Assembly (NCBI RefSeq): GCF_002834295.1
Contig: NZ_PISP01000001.1
Coordinates: 930,001 to 994,000 of the forward strand
Reading direction: 5' to 3'
Length of the DNA: 64,000 nucleotides
Source of the DNA: Rhodohalobacter barkolensis
GTDB taxonomy: Bacteria; Bacteroidota; Rhodothermia; Balneolales; Balneolaceae
The notes beneath the pieces were generated by a model. It was not told the origin of the DNA. It worked only from the letters and a program-made list of their open reading frames with translations, and did not search any database. Positions 1 through 9,140 of the stretch are shown here, one piece after another. Both the position numbers and the translations under genes were made by a program. The first letter of the stretch is position 1. Every line of letters starts with the position of its first letter.

Positions 1-388
1 CCCCCCTTTTGGAATGCACAGGATTAAGTTAGGTGATCTCTCGATGCGTTCGCTCTGCTCTCTTACTCGAGATGACAGGGAGGCCGTTATTCATGTGACG
101 GCGTATCAGACCAATGGTTTTATTTTGAAGTTTAGTGTTACGCCGTCAAGAGAATTTGTTGTCTTTACGGCGGGCGGCTGATAGTGTATTTCTTTATTCA
201 CAAACTTTATGTCCGTCTGCGCCAAGGCTAGGAAGGACAGGCCCGCCGCTTTACCCCCCCCCTGTCCATGTCATCTCGACCGAGCGAACAGAGTAAGAGA
301 GTGGAGAGATCTCCCATTGGAATGCACGGGATTAGAATAAGAAATTCTCGACGTTGCTCGAAATGACGAAGTTCCTCCACAAGTAATT
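1..388. repeat. Intergenic repeat block at window start
   Basis: No gene is visible here. Two related elements lie in inverted orientation, at about 13-87 and 268-346. Each combines a GGAATGCAC tag with an arm ending in CGAGATGAC or its complement. Between them, at about 203-242, is a GC-rich mini-hairpin element (CTGCGCCAAGG, then AGGACAGGC) that recurs elsewhere in the window. The block lies downstream of the histidine kinase gene. Confidence 0.6.
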
Positions 389-1876
389 TTAATACTCCGA
401 TTTTAAAGGAATCGTAACCGTAAACCGGGCACCGCCCTCTTTTAAGTTTTCGGCTGTGATTTCTCCTCCGTGCTGACGGATAATGTCTCTGGAGATGGAT
501 AACCCCAATCCAAGCCCGAATTTCGCCCCGGTCTGCTTGGTTGTAAATTTGGGGTCAAATATTTTATCTAGCAACTCTTCGGGAATACCGGGACCGGAAT
601 CCTGAAAACCCACCCAAATCACTTTACCAAGCTCTTCATCCTCACTCGTCCCGCAACGAATATCCAGGCTGCCCTGTTTGCCCATCGCATCAGAAGCGTT
701 CAAAATGATATTGGTCCACACCTGGTTCAGCCCGGCGGCATCCGCTCTGATCTCGGGTATCTCCTGCAGATCCAGATAGAGATCGTAATATTTGATGCGA
801 TTGCTGGTCAGCTGCAGCGTATCGTGTATTCCCTCCCTAAGGTCAATCCATTCATATTTATCCTCAGTATCGGACCTACTGTAACTTTTTAACGACTTCA
901 CTAAACCGGCAATCCTCTCACCCGCCGTTTCGATATTCTGGAACATCTTGCCAAATTCAAACTGATCCAGCAGATACTGTATCTTTTCTGAATCCCCCTC
1001 CGTTACTTTTTGTAATAGATCCGCATATCCGTCCGGCATCTGCGCAATCAAACGTATCTGTGAATTTTTCACCTCAGGGAAGATCTCTTTTAACTTTGAA
1101 GATCGCTCCCGGATCGTCTTTGTGTCCGGAAACCCTGCATTTCGCCCAAGCTTGAAGAACTGCTTTCCCGTTTGATGGAGTTCTGATTCTCCATCTTCAT
1201 ACAGTTTATTCATCAAATCAATTAGATGCCTTTCCAGCGTATCTGTTGAGCGCAACAGTGCTGCGGTCGGATTGTTCACCTCATGGGCAAATCCCGCCAC
1301 AAGCTGTCCCAGTGTGGCCATCTTCTCTTGGTGAACCAATGCCTGTTGGGCACTCTGCAGATCCTTATATGCCTGCTTTAATTCATTTCGCTCGTTCTGT
1401 AGTTTACTGTTTACCGAATCAAGCTTCATCTGCAGGATGATGGTCTGCCGATACCGCTCCAGTAAATTTGCCATGATCAACTCATCCAGATAACCGTCAA
1501 GTTCCGGATGAATATCGATCAGATGGTTGACGTCCTTTTTGGGAATTTTTAGAAATCGACAGGCTTCACGGGTTTTGGCCGTAGTTAGCGACGGAAGACC
1601 GGTCATAAAGGAGATAATACCTATCAGTGAACCGGATTGCAGATGCTGTAACGGGAACTGAACATCATTGTAGGGTTTCTTTTTGTAGAGCTGTACATCC
1701 CCCGAAAGAAGAATATAAATATTGTTGAGGGGTTCTCCCTCTTTGAAAATGGTGATATCATCCCCCACCTCAAACAGATATTTCTCGGCCTGACCATTTT
1801 CATCCAATACCCTGTGAAGAAGTCCCGTGACCTTCTCACGATTTTCCAGCCATTGTGAACCGAGCTTAAATTTCAT
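389..1876 (-). CDS. Sensor histidine kinase with N-terminal cyclic-nucleotide-binding-like domain
   Basis: This is a 495-residue soluble sensor kinase with no membrane segment. Residues about 25-145 resemble a cNMP-binding/Crp-type beta-roll (FKEGEPLNNIYILLSGDVQL). A coiled-coil stretch follows at about 150-190, then the H-box GFAHEVNNP with the likely phospho-histidine at H198. The C-terminal ATPase domain shows the N-box (NIILNASDAM), G1 (DSGPGIP) and G2 (GLGLGLS). A helical segment of about 130 residues separates the H-box from the ATPase domain, longer than usual. The start codon overlaps the stop of the upstream receiver gene by 4 bp (ATGA), so the two are surely co-translated. The ligand of the N-terminal domain is unknown; key cAMP-binding residues are not evident. 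Confidence 0.9.
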   Translation of the reverse strand: MKFKLGSQWLENREKVTGLLHRVLDENGQAEKYLFEVGDDITIFKEGEPLNNIYILLSGDVQLYKKKPYNDVQFPLQHLQSGSLIGIISFMTGLPSLTTAKTREACRFLKIPKKDVNHLIDIHPELDGYLDELIMANLLERYRQTIILQMKLDSVNSKLQNERNELKQAYKDLQSAQQALVHQEKMATLGQLVAGFAHEVNNPTAALLRSTDTLERHLIDLMNKLYEDGESELHQTGKQFFKLGRNAGFPDTKTIRERSSKLKEIFPEVKNSQIRLIAQMPDGYADLLQKVTEGDSEKIQYLLDQFEFGKMFQNIETAGERIAGLVKSLKSYSRSDTEDKYEWIDLREGIHDTLQLTSNRIKYYDLYLDLQEIPEIRADAAGLNQVWTNIILNASDAMGKQGSLDIRCGTSEDEELGKVIWVGFQDSGPGIPEELLDKIFDPKFTTKQTGAKFGLGLGLSISRDIIRQHGGEITAENLKEGGARFTVTIPLKSEY

Positions 1877-2373
1877 TGATCCGTTATTTTCCGACCGGTT
1901 CTGAGGCTTTCAGCGATTCGTTCTGAGTCGAGTATCTGCATAAATGGAAGCGGATCCTTCACCTCTTCCAATACAAAGTCTGTCAATAGTTTTCGGGTGA
2001 TATCAACCAGATCTTTTTTCTCCCAGGGTTTGGCAATGTAGTGTTTCAGATCGGCCTCATTCACAGCTTTTACGGTCTCATCCAGTCCGGCCTGACCGGT
2101 AATCAGTACTTTTCGTGTGGAGATGGTCTTTTCGTTCTTCTGCATTTCAACCAACAGCTCCACCCCATTTTTTCCAGGCAAAACATGGTCGCACAGAATC
2201 AAACCAATTTTCCCGTCCCTGCCGGTAATTTCATCAATGAGTGATTCTGCCTCCTCAGCCGTATCGGCCATCTCTACGGTAAAGTAATCCTCAAATTCCG
2301 TAATGTCCCGCACAATGGAATCCAGAACTTCCGGTTCATCCTCAACAACCAAAATATAGATTTCAGGTTTCAT
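1873..2373 (-). CDS. Single-domain response regulator (CheY-like receiver)
   Basis: The protein has 166 residues if the ATG at 2373 is used; an in-frame ATG 30 bp upstream would add an unconserved leader. It has the receiver acidic pair (VVEDEPEV), the phospho-acceptor D62 in LILCDHVLPGKNG, the switch Thr in KVLITGQA and the conserved Lys in IAKPW. A roughly 45-residue helical tail carries no DNA-binding domain. The output is therefore probably a protein interaction or phosphorelay with the kinase gene that overlaps its 3' end. It lies 11 bp downstream of the SLC13 transporter gene, so all three may share a transcript. Confidence 0.88.
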   Translation of the reverse strand: MKPEIYILVVEDEPEVLDSIVRDITEFEDYFTVEMADTAEEAESLIDEITGRDGKIGLILCDHVLPGKNGVELLVEMQKNEKTISTRKVLITGQAGLDETVKAVNEADLKHYIAKPWEKKDLVDITRKLLTDFVLEEVKDPLPFMQILDSERIAESLRTGRKITDQ

Positions 2374-2384
2374 GATCGTATGAT

Positions 2385-3776
2385 TTAGAGTATATAGGGC
2401 CAATAAAAGTTAGTCATTATTATCACCAATATAATGGCTACTACGCCAATAATTGTACCGGCAATGATCATATCTTTTGTTTCTACCACTCCGGTACTGA
2501 CTGCAATGGCATTGGGAGGCGTCGAGATCGGAAGTACCATGGCAAAACTGGTGCTCAAGGCGATAATCAAACCGATAATCAACGTGGATGCCGGTCCGCT
2601 GATAACACCGGATGTTGCTAAAGTAATACCCAGCGGAATAAGCAGGGATGCGGTAACCGTGTTCGACAAGAAGTTTGACATCAAAATGGCTACAACTGCA
2701 AATACACTTAGCAGCATAACGTAGGACATTTGATCCCAGCTAATGCTTCCCACAATCCATTCTGCCAGCCCGGTTTCCGACATCGCGATTCCGAGTGAAA
2801 TTCCACCGGCAATGAGCCAGAGTACCTCCCAGGGAAGGTTTCGAATATCCTCTTTTTCAAATGTCTGAGTGAGGGTCAGTACCGCAACCGGTAACAGCGC
2901 AACAATACTGCTCTGTATGCCGTGCAGACTTTCTGTAACCCACAGCAGTACGGTAACGCCAAAAATGACATACAAAATCCATGCGTGTCCGGTGGTTTTC
3001 CACTCCCCTTTCATTTCCAGTGGAATAGAGTGAACAGCCGGTGGGTGTAGTTTAACCAACAGAAACCACGTAAAAGCAAGCATTATGAGGGCCAGTGGCA
3101 GAGCGTAGAGCATCCAGCTGCCAAACTCGATCGCCAGACCCTGCTGATTGAGTGCAGCAATAACAACCGCGTTGGGAGGTGTACCTATCGGCGTGGCCAC
3201 TCCACCGATGTTGGCCGCAAATGGTATGGACAATGCAATACTGATGCGTGCCGGATCACTCATCTCCATCTTCGCGAGGATTGGAATAATCACGGTAACC
3301 ATCATGGCCGTGGTGGCGGTATTACTCATAAACGCGGACAAAAATGCCGTTACAGCCATCAAACCAAACATGATCATTTTAGGATCTGTACCGAATGGTT
3401 TGAGAAGAATTCGGGTCATGTTTTTATCAAAATTGTACTTCACGGCAGCATCTGCCAGCACAAACCCCCCGAGAAAAAGTATGATAATCGGATTGGCCAA
3501 TGTAGCCACAAACCGGCTGAACGGTACGGGATCGTAACCGGAACCTGAACCGAAGGAGATAAAACCTTCTGCGCTGAGCAGTAAAACCTCAAGCAGAATA
3601 ACCAGAATTGATGTGGAATAGATGGGGATCGTTTCAAACATCCAGAATACAGCAGCAAGCAGAAAAATACTGAGGGCGAGGTGTCCGGCCAGCGACAATC
3701 CCGGAAAGGTTATGAGTAACGGGATTGAGAATCCAACAATCCCTAAAACAAGTCCCGTGAGCTTTATTTTATCCAT
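2385..3776 (-). CDS. SLC13/DASS-family sodium-coupled anion symporter
   Basis: This 463-residue polytopic membrane protein is of the divalent-anion:Na+ symporter family, which carries dicarboxylates or sulfate. Both family SNT signatures are present (SNTATTAMM in the first half, SNTVTASLL in the second), as are the paired GTPPNA and STPPNA substrate/sodium loops. The ATG at 3776 is preferred because the protein then begins directly before the first hydrophobic segment; an upstream in-frame start adds 13 poorly conserved residues. A second SLC13-type protein begins beyond 64 kb. Substrate cannot be decided from sequence; a dicarboxylate is as likely as sulfate. Confidence 0.88.
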   Translation of the reverse strand: MDKIKLTGLVLGIVGFSIPLLITFPGLSLAGHLALSIFLLAAVFWMFETIPIYSTSILVILLEVLLLSAEGFISFGSGSGYDPVPFSRFVATLANPIIILFLGGFVLADAAVKYNFDKNMTRILLKPFGTDPKMIMFGLMAVTAFLSAFMSNTATTAMMVTVIIPILAKMEMSDPARISIALSIPFAANIGGVATPIGTPPNAVVIAALNQQGLAIEFGSWMLYALPLALIMLAFTWFLLVKLHPPAVHSIPLEMKGEWKTTGHAWILYVIFGVTVLLWVTESLHGIQSSIVALLPVAVLTLTQTFEKEDIRNLPWEVLWLIAGGISLGIAMSETGLAEWIVGSISWDQMSYVMLLSVFAVVAILMSNFLSNTVTASLLIPLGITLATSGVISGPASTLIIGLIIALSTSFAMVLPISTPPNAIAVSTGVVETKDMIIAGTIIGVVAIILVIIMTNFYWPYIL

Positions 3777-3896
3777 GGTGTGCAATGGGTAATAAAGATG
3801 ATTGATTTTTATCAAAATACATAGAATTCGAGATCAATCAGAGGAGTTTCCTCAAAAAAACCAATGTTTTAATGGAACCGTTTTCATGCAGAATGT

Positions 3897-3984
3897 GTCA
3901 TCCTGCTGAGTCCCGACTCTTTTTCGGGGAACGGTAGTGAAGGATCTCCATAGTACGGAGGTAAAGCATGGAGAATCTTCATTC
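3897..3984. repeat. Family A hairpin repeat, minus orientation
   Basis: This is a unit of the GTCATTCTGA/CAGGATGAC family lying in the orientation opposite to the other copies. Its arm is interrupted by a nested hairpin (TCCCGACTC, then TTTCGGGGA). The repeat abuts the stop codon of the flavoprotein gene at 3983-3985. Confidence 0.75.
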
Positions 3985-5329
3985 AAACCAACGTTCTGGC
4001 GGCTGTTTGTACCGGATCCCAGACCGGAGAGAATGGTGGGGCGTAAGAGAGATCCAGGTCAACTAAATCTTGTGCACTCATTCCGGCTGTTATTGCAGTG
4101 GCAATGGTGTCAATTCTTTTGGCTGAACCGGAAAACCCAACAATTTGTCCGCCTAAAAGTTTCCCACTCACCTTTTCTGCAATCAGTTTGACCGAAATTT
4201 TATCACTTCCGGGATAGTAACCGGAGCGTGTCCGGCTTTCAATCATGGACGATTCATACTGAATCCCCATTTCATTTGCCTCTTGTTCATTCAGCCCTGT
4301 TCTTGAGATCTCCAGGTCCTGGAACTTGGTAATTGCTGTCCCGCAAACTCCCGGAAACTCAATATCTCCGCCACTCAGATTAATCCCGGCAAACAAACCG
4401 TGTTTATTGGCAATCGTACCCAATGCAATCCATGTCTGTTCTTGTTTGACCAGATGAAATGATTCGGCACAGTCCCCTGCTGCCCAGATTCCCTCAACAG
4501 AGGTTCTCAATTTTTTATCCACATGAATGGCTCCTTTCACACCGGTTTTAATTCCGGCGTTCTTTGCAATCTCGCTATTGGGTTTTACTCCCATCCCCAA
4601 AATAACCAGATCGGCCTCAATCTTTCTTTGGTCTGTTTGAACAGCATCAACTCTCCCATCTTTTGAATCAAACTTTTCAAGCTTTTCATTAAGATACACG
4701 TGAACTCCCTTTTCAATCATGTACTCCGATATGATTTCAGTCATATCTTTATCCATCGTTGTCATCACCTGGGGAGCCATATCAAAAAGCGTCACATCCA
4801 TATTCAGGTCCAGCAGTGCTTCGGCCATTTCAATACCGATATAGCCGCCACCGATTATCGTAGCTCTTTTGGGACTATTTTTTTCGATGTAATCAAAAAC
4901 GTTGATTCCGCTCTGAAGGGTACTCAGTGCAAATATTCCATCCGAATCTATACCTTCAAAATCGGGACGGATCGGTGATGCTCCCGTAGCTATTAGCAAT
5001 TCATCATATGATTCCCAGAACTTTGAGTGATCTCCCAAATTTTTAACACGAACTCTCTTCTTCTCCGTATCAATTTCAATGACCTCGTGTCGTATCCGTA
5101 CATCAATATTCTGTTTCTCTCTGAAAACTTCAGGTTTCCGGGCGATCAGCTGATCCGAGGTCTCGATTTGTCCGGCGATAAAGTATGGCATTCCACAAGC
5201 CGCATATGACGTGTGATTTCCCCTTTCAAATACCACAATTTCCCTGTCCGGTTGTGCTCTTCTCACTTTTGATGCGGCACTCATTCCGGCAGCATCTCCT
5301 CCGATGACCACTAATTTGTCTTTTACCAT
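3983..5329 (-). CDS. CoA-disulfide reductase / NADH oxidase-like flavoprotein
   Basis: This 448-residue FAD-dependent pyridine nucleotide-disulfide oxidoreductase has an N-terminal FAD dinucleotide loop (VVIGGDAAGMSAA) and then the single redox cysteine C45 in SYAACGMPY. That placement is typical of CoA-disulfide reductases and NADH oxidases rather than glutathione-reductase-type CxxxxC enzymes. A second nucleotide-binding motif (IIGGGYIGIEMAE) and the FAD-binding WAAGDCAE follow. The C-terminal dimerisation region ends in YAPPFSPVWDP, also typical of this subgroup. It likely maintains thiol/CoA redox state in the cytoplasm. The gene stands alone with repeats on both sides. Confidence 0.88.
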   Translation of the reverse strand: MVKDKLVVIGGDAAGMSAASKVRRAQPDREIVVFERGNHTSYAACGMPYFIAGQIETSDQLIARKPEVFREKQNIDVRIRHEVIEIDTEKKRVRVKNLGDHSKFWESYDELLIATGASPIRPDFEGIDSDGIFALSTLQSGINVFDYIEKNSPKRATIIGGGYIGIEMAEALLDLNMDVTLFDMAPQVMTTMDKDMTEIISEYMIEKGVHVYLNEKLEKFDSKDGRVDAVQTDQRKIEADLVILGMGVKPNSEIAKNAGIKTGVKGAIHVDKKLRTSVEGIWAAGDCAESFHLVKQEQTWIALGTIANKHGLFAGINLSGGDIEFPGVCGTAITKFQDLEISRTGLNEQEANEMGIQYESSMIESRTRSGYYPGSDKISVKLIAEKVSGKLLGGQIVGFSGSAKRIDTIATAITAGMSAQDLVDLDLSYAPPFSPVWDPVQTAARTLV

Positions 5330-5390
5330 AGTTCTCTTTTGTTCTGACTGTGATGAATAATTCGTTCTTCTTCCTGTTTCCGTTTCAAAG

Positions 5391-5571
5391 CGTGAAAATC
5401 CTTCACTCTGTTCAGGATGACCACATCGTCATTCTGATCCCGAACATTCGGGAGAAGAATCTCACGGTTATAGCTTCATATTGTTGAGATCATTCACTAC
5501 CGTTCAGGATGACTTAACCGTCATTCTGATCCCGAGCATTCGGGAGAAGAATCTCCCGAAATCAGGATGAC
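5391..5571. repeat. Family A hairpin repeats (half, full and shortened unit)
   Basis: A right half-unit is followed by a full unit at 5428-5513 and a deleted unit at 5520-5571. In both of the latter, the left arm carries the nested palindrome TCCCGA(A/G)CATTCGGGA where simple copies read GTGCAAC. The remaining DNA at 5572-5752 is AT-rich and presumably holds the promoter of the downstream plus-strand genes; no clear motif was found. Confidence 0.8.
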
Positions 5572-5752
5572 ACCTCAACTCAAAGTATAAAGATTCCCTA
5601 AATTCAACTAATCCCTTCATGATTTATCCAAAACATCGTGAAAGAATCTTACTTTAATTGACTGTATATTCAACAATTATATTACGACTGTTCAAAAAGA
5701 AATTTAATTTTCAGAGAAATCACCCTTATAAATCATCAACTGAATCTTTTTT

Positions 5753-6160
5753 ATGAGTACAGAGACTGATACCCAGCATTCAAATCGTGGCTTTCGTCTA
5801 GTCATGAAATGGTCCGGTCTGTTTTTTGTCATTTTAGTTATCGTCGGTTTGATTTACCGGACCCTCTATCCTGTAAAATTACAGCTCGACCAGGATCAAT
5901 ACATCAAACGTGTTTTTACCGGTGAAGAGAGCAAGGTCTACCCCAGTCTCGATACAGTTGATGTCTTTTACAGAGAGATCGAAGCCGGAGAGATATTGTA
6001 TGTTATCCAAGAACAGGATTCTCTCTATTTGGTTCGTCCACTCATCACAATGAACCCCGATAGCGTCTGGATATCTCAAAACAGTGTCATTGACTACACT
6101 CCCCAGTCGTACAAACAGTGGCAAATGGAGAAGGATCAGAAAACTTATGGATTGGAATAA
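5753..6160 (+). CDS. Hypothetical single-pass membrane protein
   Basis: This 135-residue protein has one hydrophobic segment at about residues 18-37 (WSGLFFVILVIVGLIYRTLY), followed by a roughly 95-residue domain rich in acidic residues and tyrosine. By the positive-inside rule the C-terminal domain is probably periplasmic. I do not recognise the family. It is 12 bp upstream of another membrane protein gene and likely forms a two-gene operon with it. Confidence 0.65.
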   Translation: MSTETDTQHSNRGFRLVMKWSGLFFVILVIVGLIYRTLYPVKLQLDQDQYIKRVFTGEESKVYPSLDTVDVFYREIEAGEILYVIQEQDSLYLVRPLITMNPDSVWISQNSVIDYTPQSYKQWQMEKDQKTYGLE

Positions 6161-6172
6161 TTACGGTTCAGC

Positions 6173-6859
6173 ATGACAGAACCCAATGACATTAGTCAGC
6201 CGGTTGAAGTATCACAAATCCACCGATGGATAGGCAGAATACTGCTCATTATTGTTGGATTAGAGTGGATATACCTTCTGCTCGACGCGCAGTGGTTGTC
6301 TCTATTTCCCGTAAGTCTCATTTTGATTGTCCTGTTTTCACCTATCATTTTTCGGCGGCATCTTCAGGTCGAAATTCCGGCTGAATTTCATTTGACAGCC
6401 GTTATATTCACATTTGCCGCGCTCTATCTGGGCGAAGTGCAACAATTTTATCAAAAAGTATGGTGGTGGGATATTGCCCTGCATGCATCCGCAGGACTTT
6501 TGATGGGAATTCTGGGGTTTCTTCTCATCTATCTTTTGAACGAGAGTAATCGGGTTGATGTGCATCTTACACCGGGCTTTATCGCATTTTTTGCATTCAC
6601 GTTTGCGATAATGATCGGAACCGTTTGGGAGATTCTCGAATTTTCTATGGATCAGATCTTTGGACTTAATATGCAAAAGCCGATGCTGGGAGATGCTTCA
6701 GGTTTAACCGATACCATGTGGGATATGATTGTGAATGCCGTAGGAGCAATCATGATCAGCCTGATGGGTTGGTGGTATCTGAAGGTTAAAAAGGATTTCT
6801 TTGTCAGAGATTGGATAACAAAATTCATCAAACGAAATCCCAATCTATTTAATAAGTAG
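6173..6859 (+). CDS. Integral membrane protein, YjdF/DUF2238-like
   Basis: The 228-residue protein has about six hydrophobic segments. The central stretch WWWDIALHASAGLLMGILGF, followed by an Asp-rich segment (GLTDTMWDMIVNAVGA), resembles the conserved core of the YjdF-like small membrane protein group (DxxxH and a later TxxDxxxN pattern). The function of that group is unknown to me. The gene follows the preceding membrane protein by 12 bp. Family assignment is from motif resemblance only. Confidence 0.65.
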   Translation: MTEPNDISQPVEVSQIHRWIGRILLIIVGLEWIYLLLDAQWLSLFPVSLILIVLFSPIIFRRHLQVEIPAEFHLTAVIFTFAALYLGEVQQFYQKVWWWDIALHASAGLLMGILGFLLIYLLNESNRVDVHLTPGFIAFFAFTFAIMIGTVWEILEFSMDQIFGLNMQKPMLGDASGLTDTMWDMIVNAVGAIMISLMGWWYLKVKKDFFVRDWITKFIKRNPNLFNK

Positions 6860-6918
6860 AATTTCAGATCGGAAAGAATTCAATTGAATCAGAAAAGCGG
6901 ATTTCAAAATTGAAGAAG

Positions 6919-7164
6919 GAGATCCTTCACTATCGTTCAGGATGACGGTACTGTCATTCTGAGTGCAACGAAGAATCTCCCTGAATTAGGAAGTCCAATC
7001 TGTCACCCTGAGCCTGTCGAAGGGTCTCCTGTTTTCAACTTCGTAGTATGGAGATCTTTACCCCAAAAATGTCGGGGGAAGGATAACGTCATTCTGAGTG
7101 CAACGAAGAATCTCCATGAGTTACCTCCTCACCAAAGAGATCCTTCACTACCGTTCAGGATGAC
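6919..7164. repeat. Family A hairpin repeats between convergent genes
   Basis: A right half-unit (6919-6946) is followed by composite units ending in a complete unit at 7088-7164. At about 7059-7080 a nested hairpin (CCCCAAAAATGTCGGGGG) interrupts an arm. The block fills most of the gap between a plus-strand and a minus-strand gene. Palindromes in such a place could also act as bidirectional terminators, but no U-tract is evident. Confidence 0.8.
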
Positions 7165-7186
7165 AATATATTCTAAAAAACCTCTT

Positions 7187-7768
7187 CTATGATCCTTCAG
7201 GATTCATTTGTTGCTGTTGCTGCTGATTCGTTTGTGAATCCATCATCATCTGCTGAACACGTTGCTGTAATTCCTGATCCTGTTGCAGTGCCATGTTCAA
7301 CTCCATGAACCGTTCCATGTCCATTCCCTCAGCCTCGATCGCTTCGGCCATTTTTTCATCCAGTTCCTCTTCCATCTCACCAATTCGATCAGAAGCAGAA
7401 TCAAATTTTTCCAGATCATCAGCGGAAACATCCAATTCTTCATCAGACTGTCCATTATACCGTGCTTCTGCGATGACGTTATAGGTCTCAACATCCAACC
7501 CTTCATCCTCTACAACGGTGACCATATCCGTTTGAGCTTCCATCTGAATCTCCTGAGCAACTGTAGATACATCCACAAATTCTTCAAGCTCTTCATCAGT
7601 CACTTCTACTTGAGGTGCAGCTTGTTGCTGGTCAAATTGTCCCTGCATTTCACCTTGCTGTTCCTGTGGGGCCTGTTCCGTCATGGCTTCACCCTGTTCC
7701 GACTGCTCTGACTGGCAAGCCAACATACTTAATGCCAACGCGATTACAGATAAATATTTAAAAGTCAT
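7187..7768 (-). CDS. DUF4168-type lipoprotein
   Basis: The 193-residue protein starts with a lipoprotein signal peptide; the lipobox LSMLAC puts the lipidated cysteine at C18. A Gln/Glu-rich spacer follows, then a helical acidic region whose pattern (VTDEELEEFVDVSTVAQEI, then YNVIAEARYN) matches DUF4168, and a Gln/Met-rich tail. It is probably anchored at the outer membrane, with the domain in the periplasm. Function unknown. The gene is monocistronic. The region 7769-8143 upstream holds no further gene; a short GGGAC/GTCCC hairpin at 8061-8079 is the only structure noticed. Confidence 0.78.
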   Translation of the reverse strand: MTFKYLSVIALALSMLACQSEQSEQGEAMTEQAPQEQQGEMQGQFDQQQAAPQVEVTDEELEEFVDVSTVAQEIQMEAQTDMVTVVEDEGLDVETYNVIAEARYNGQSDEELDVSADDLEKFDSASDRIGEMEEELDEKMAEAIEAEGMDMERFMELNMALQQDQELQQRVQQMMMDSQTNQQQQQQMNPEGS

Positions 7769-8143
7769 AGTATCGTCTGTTTTCTTTTAATTAATTATTG
7801 ATATACAGGTTTACCAACATGTCTCTTCACTAAATGTTTCCTCCTTTATACGATTTTATAGGATTTAACCCCGTTTTACGAGTTTGTAAAATTGGGTAGA
7901 ATAATAGCTGCTCAGAAAATAACTGGAGAGTCCTCCATCAATTAGACATACAGCCGGGCATTTTCTATCTGGACGGTTTTCGAACATGTGCTAATCTCAA
8001 TATCGAAAAATAACAGGAAATTATAGTTCGATTTGAAAGATTCCGAATAATCCTGTCGGTGGGACAGGCTTCTCGTCCCTGTTCGATTTATCGAAGTGCT
8101 GTTATATAAAAAGAATGGAAAAAAAGAAACAAGATGAGGATAG

Positions 8144-8227
8144 TACCTGGGAAGGGACTCGAACCCTTACGACATCGCTGCCACCGGATTTTGAATCCGG
8201 CGCGTCTACCAATTCCGCCACCCAGGC
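8144..8227 (-). tRNA. tRNA-Leu, anticodon CAA
   Basis: The 84-nt gene folds as a class II tRNA. The acceptor arms GCCTGGG and CCCAGGT pair with one G-U, with discriminator A at 8144. The anticodon stem CCGGA/TCCGG encloses loop TTCAAAA, giving anticodon CAA at 8191-8193. The long variable arm and T-arm GGGTTCGAGTCCC are typical of tRNA-Leu. CCA is not encoded. Confidence 0.96.
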
Positions 8228-8328
8228 ATTTATCAATTTGTTTGAGGTGCACCGGAAATGAGGATGCAAATATAAGCAGGGTTTCAAACAATAGAAAAAT
8301 AAAAATGATCAAAATTAACTTTTGATTT

Positions 8329-8488
8329 GTCACCCTGAGCCCGTCGAAAGGTCTCCTGTTTTCAACTTCATAGTGAAGAGATCCTTCACTATCGTTCAGG
8401 ATGACGTGACTGTCATTCTGAGCCTTGCGAAGAATCTCCATAACTTACCTCCGTACCAGTGAGATCCTTCACTACCGTTCAGGTTGAC
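8329..8488. repeat. Family A hairpin repeats
   Basis: A composite unit (8329-8404) is followed by a full unit (8411-8488). The unit has arms of about 28 bp and a loop of about 20 bp with the loop type ACTTACCTCCGTACC. The open frame that crosses this block is repeat-encoded. Confidence 0.8.
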
Positions 8489-8497
8489 CATAAAGTC

Positions 8498-8785
8498 TCA
8501 AAACAACCCCTTATAAAGATCCATCCATTGGGGATTCATCTCCTCTATCAACGCAATTTTTTTATATCTCTTCCAACCTTTAATCTGCTTCTCCCGGTCA
8601 ATCGCATCTTGAGGCGTACGATGTTCTTCAAACCAGACAAGCTTATTTAAATTATACTTTTTACTAAACCCGGGAACTAGTTTTTGTTTGTGTTGATAAA
8701 TTCTGACTGCAAGATCATTCGTCATACCTGTATAAATAGTGCCACTCTTTCGATTTGTAATGATATATGTGTAGTAACATTTCAT
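8498..8785 (-). CDS. Small GIY-YIG domain protein
   Basis: The 95-residue protein has a single GIY-YIG nuclease-like domain. YTYII (residues 5-9) and TIYTGM correspond to the GIY and YIG strands. R27 in the following helix (DLAVRIYQHK) is the usual catalytic Arg, and a Glu near residue 54 is a candidate metal ligand. Such stand-alone proteins are common in Bacteroidota; their role in DNA repair or processing is unproven. It is flanked on both sides by family A repeats. Confidence 0.88.
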   Translation of the reverse strand: MKCYYTYIITNRKSGTIYTGMTNDLAVRIYQHKQKLVPGFSKKYNLNKLVWFEEHRTPQDAIDREKQIKGWKRYKKIALIEEMNPQWMDLYKGLF

Positions 8786-8870
8786 GATTATAAGAAACAG
8801 AAATAGACCGTTCCTTACGGTTTATTTTGAAAAATTACTTTTAATCTATCATGACAAGAAACCATCTACT

Positions 8871-9030
8871 GTTATTCTGAGTGCAACGAAGAATCTCAAT
8901 GATCCACCTCCAAACCTAAGAGATCCTTCACTATCGTTCAGGATGACGAATTTGTCATTCTGAGTGAAACGAAGAATCTCCTAGAATCTGCTGCATAGCC
9001 AGGAGATCCTTCACTACCGTTCAGGATGAC
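8871..9030. repeat. Two family A hairpin units
   Basis: Two full units lie in tandem, with loops of two types: GATCCACCTCCAAACC in the first and AATCTGCTGCATAGCC in the second. The rest of the gap to 9140 is AT-rich and probably holds the promoter of the next plus-strand gene. Confidence 0.8.
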
Positions 9031-9140
9031 CAATAAATCGTACTGAACGACTCAAGCCTAAACCATCTCTTTAATTCAATATCATATCATCATATTTCTT
9101 AGTAGCTTCCATTAAGCATTAAGACTAAAATATTTCATCA

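Noticed and set aside
6919-7164. Family A block as a factor-independent terminator
   Set aside because: The hairpins are not followed by a T-run in either direction; a role in termination stays possible but is not shown.
8088-8441. Open frame crossing tRNA-Leu and family A repeats
   Set aside because: It overlaps the tRNA and its residues are repeat-encoded (AQNDSHVILNDSEGS-type peptide).
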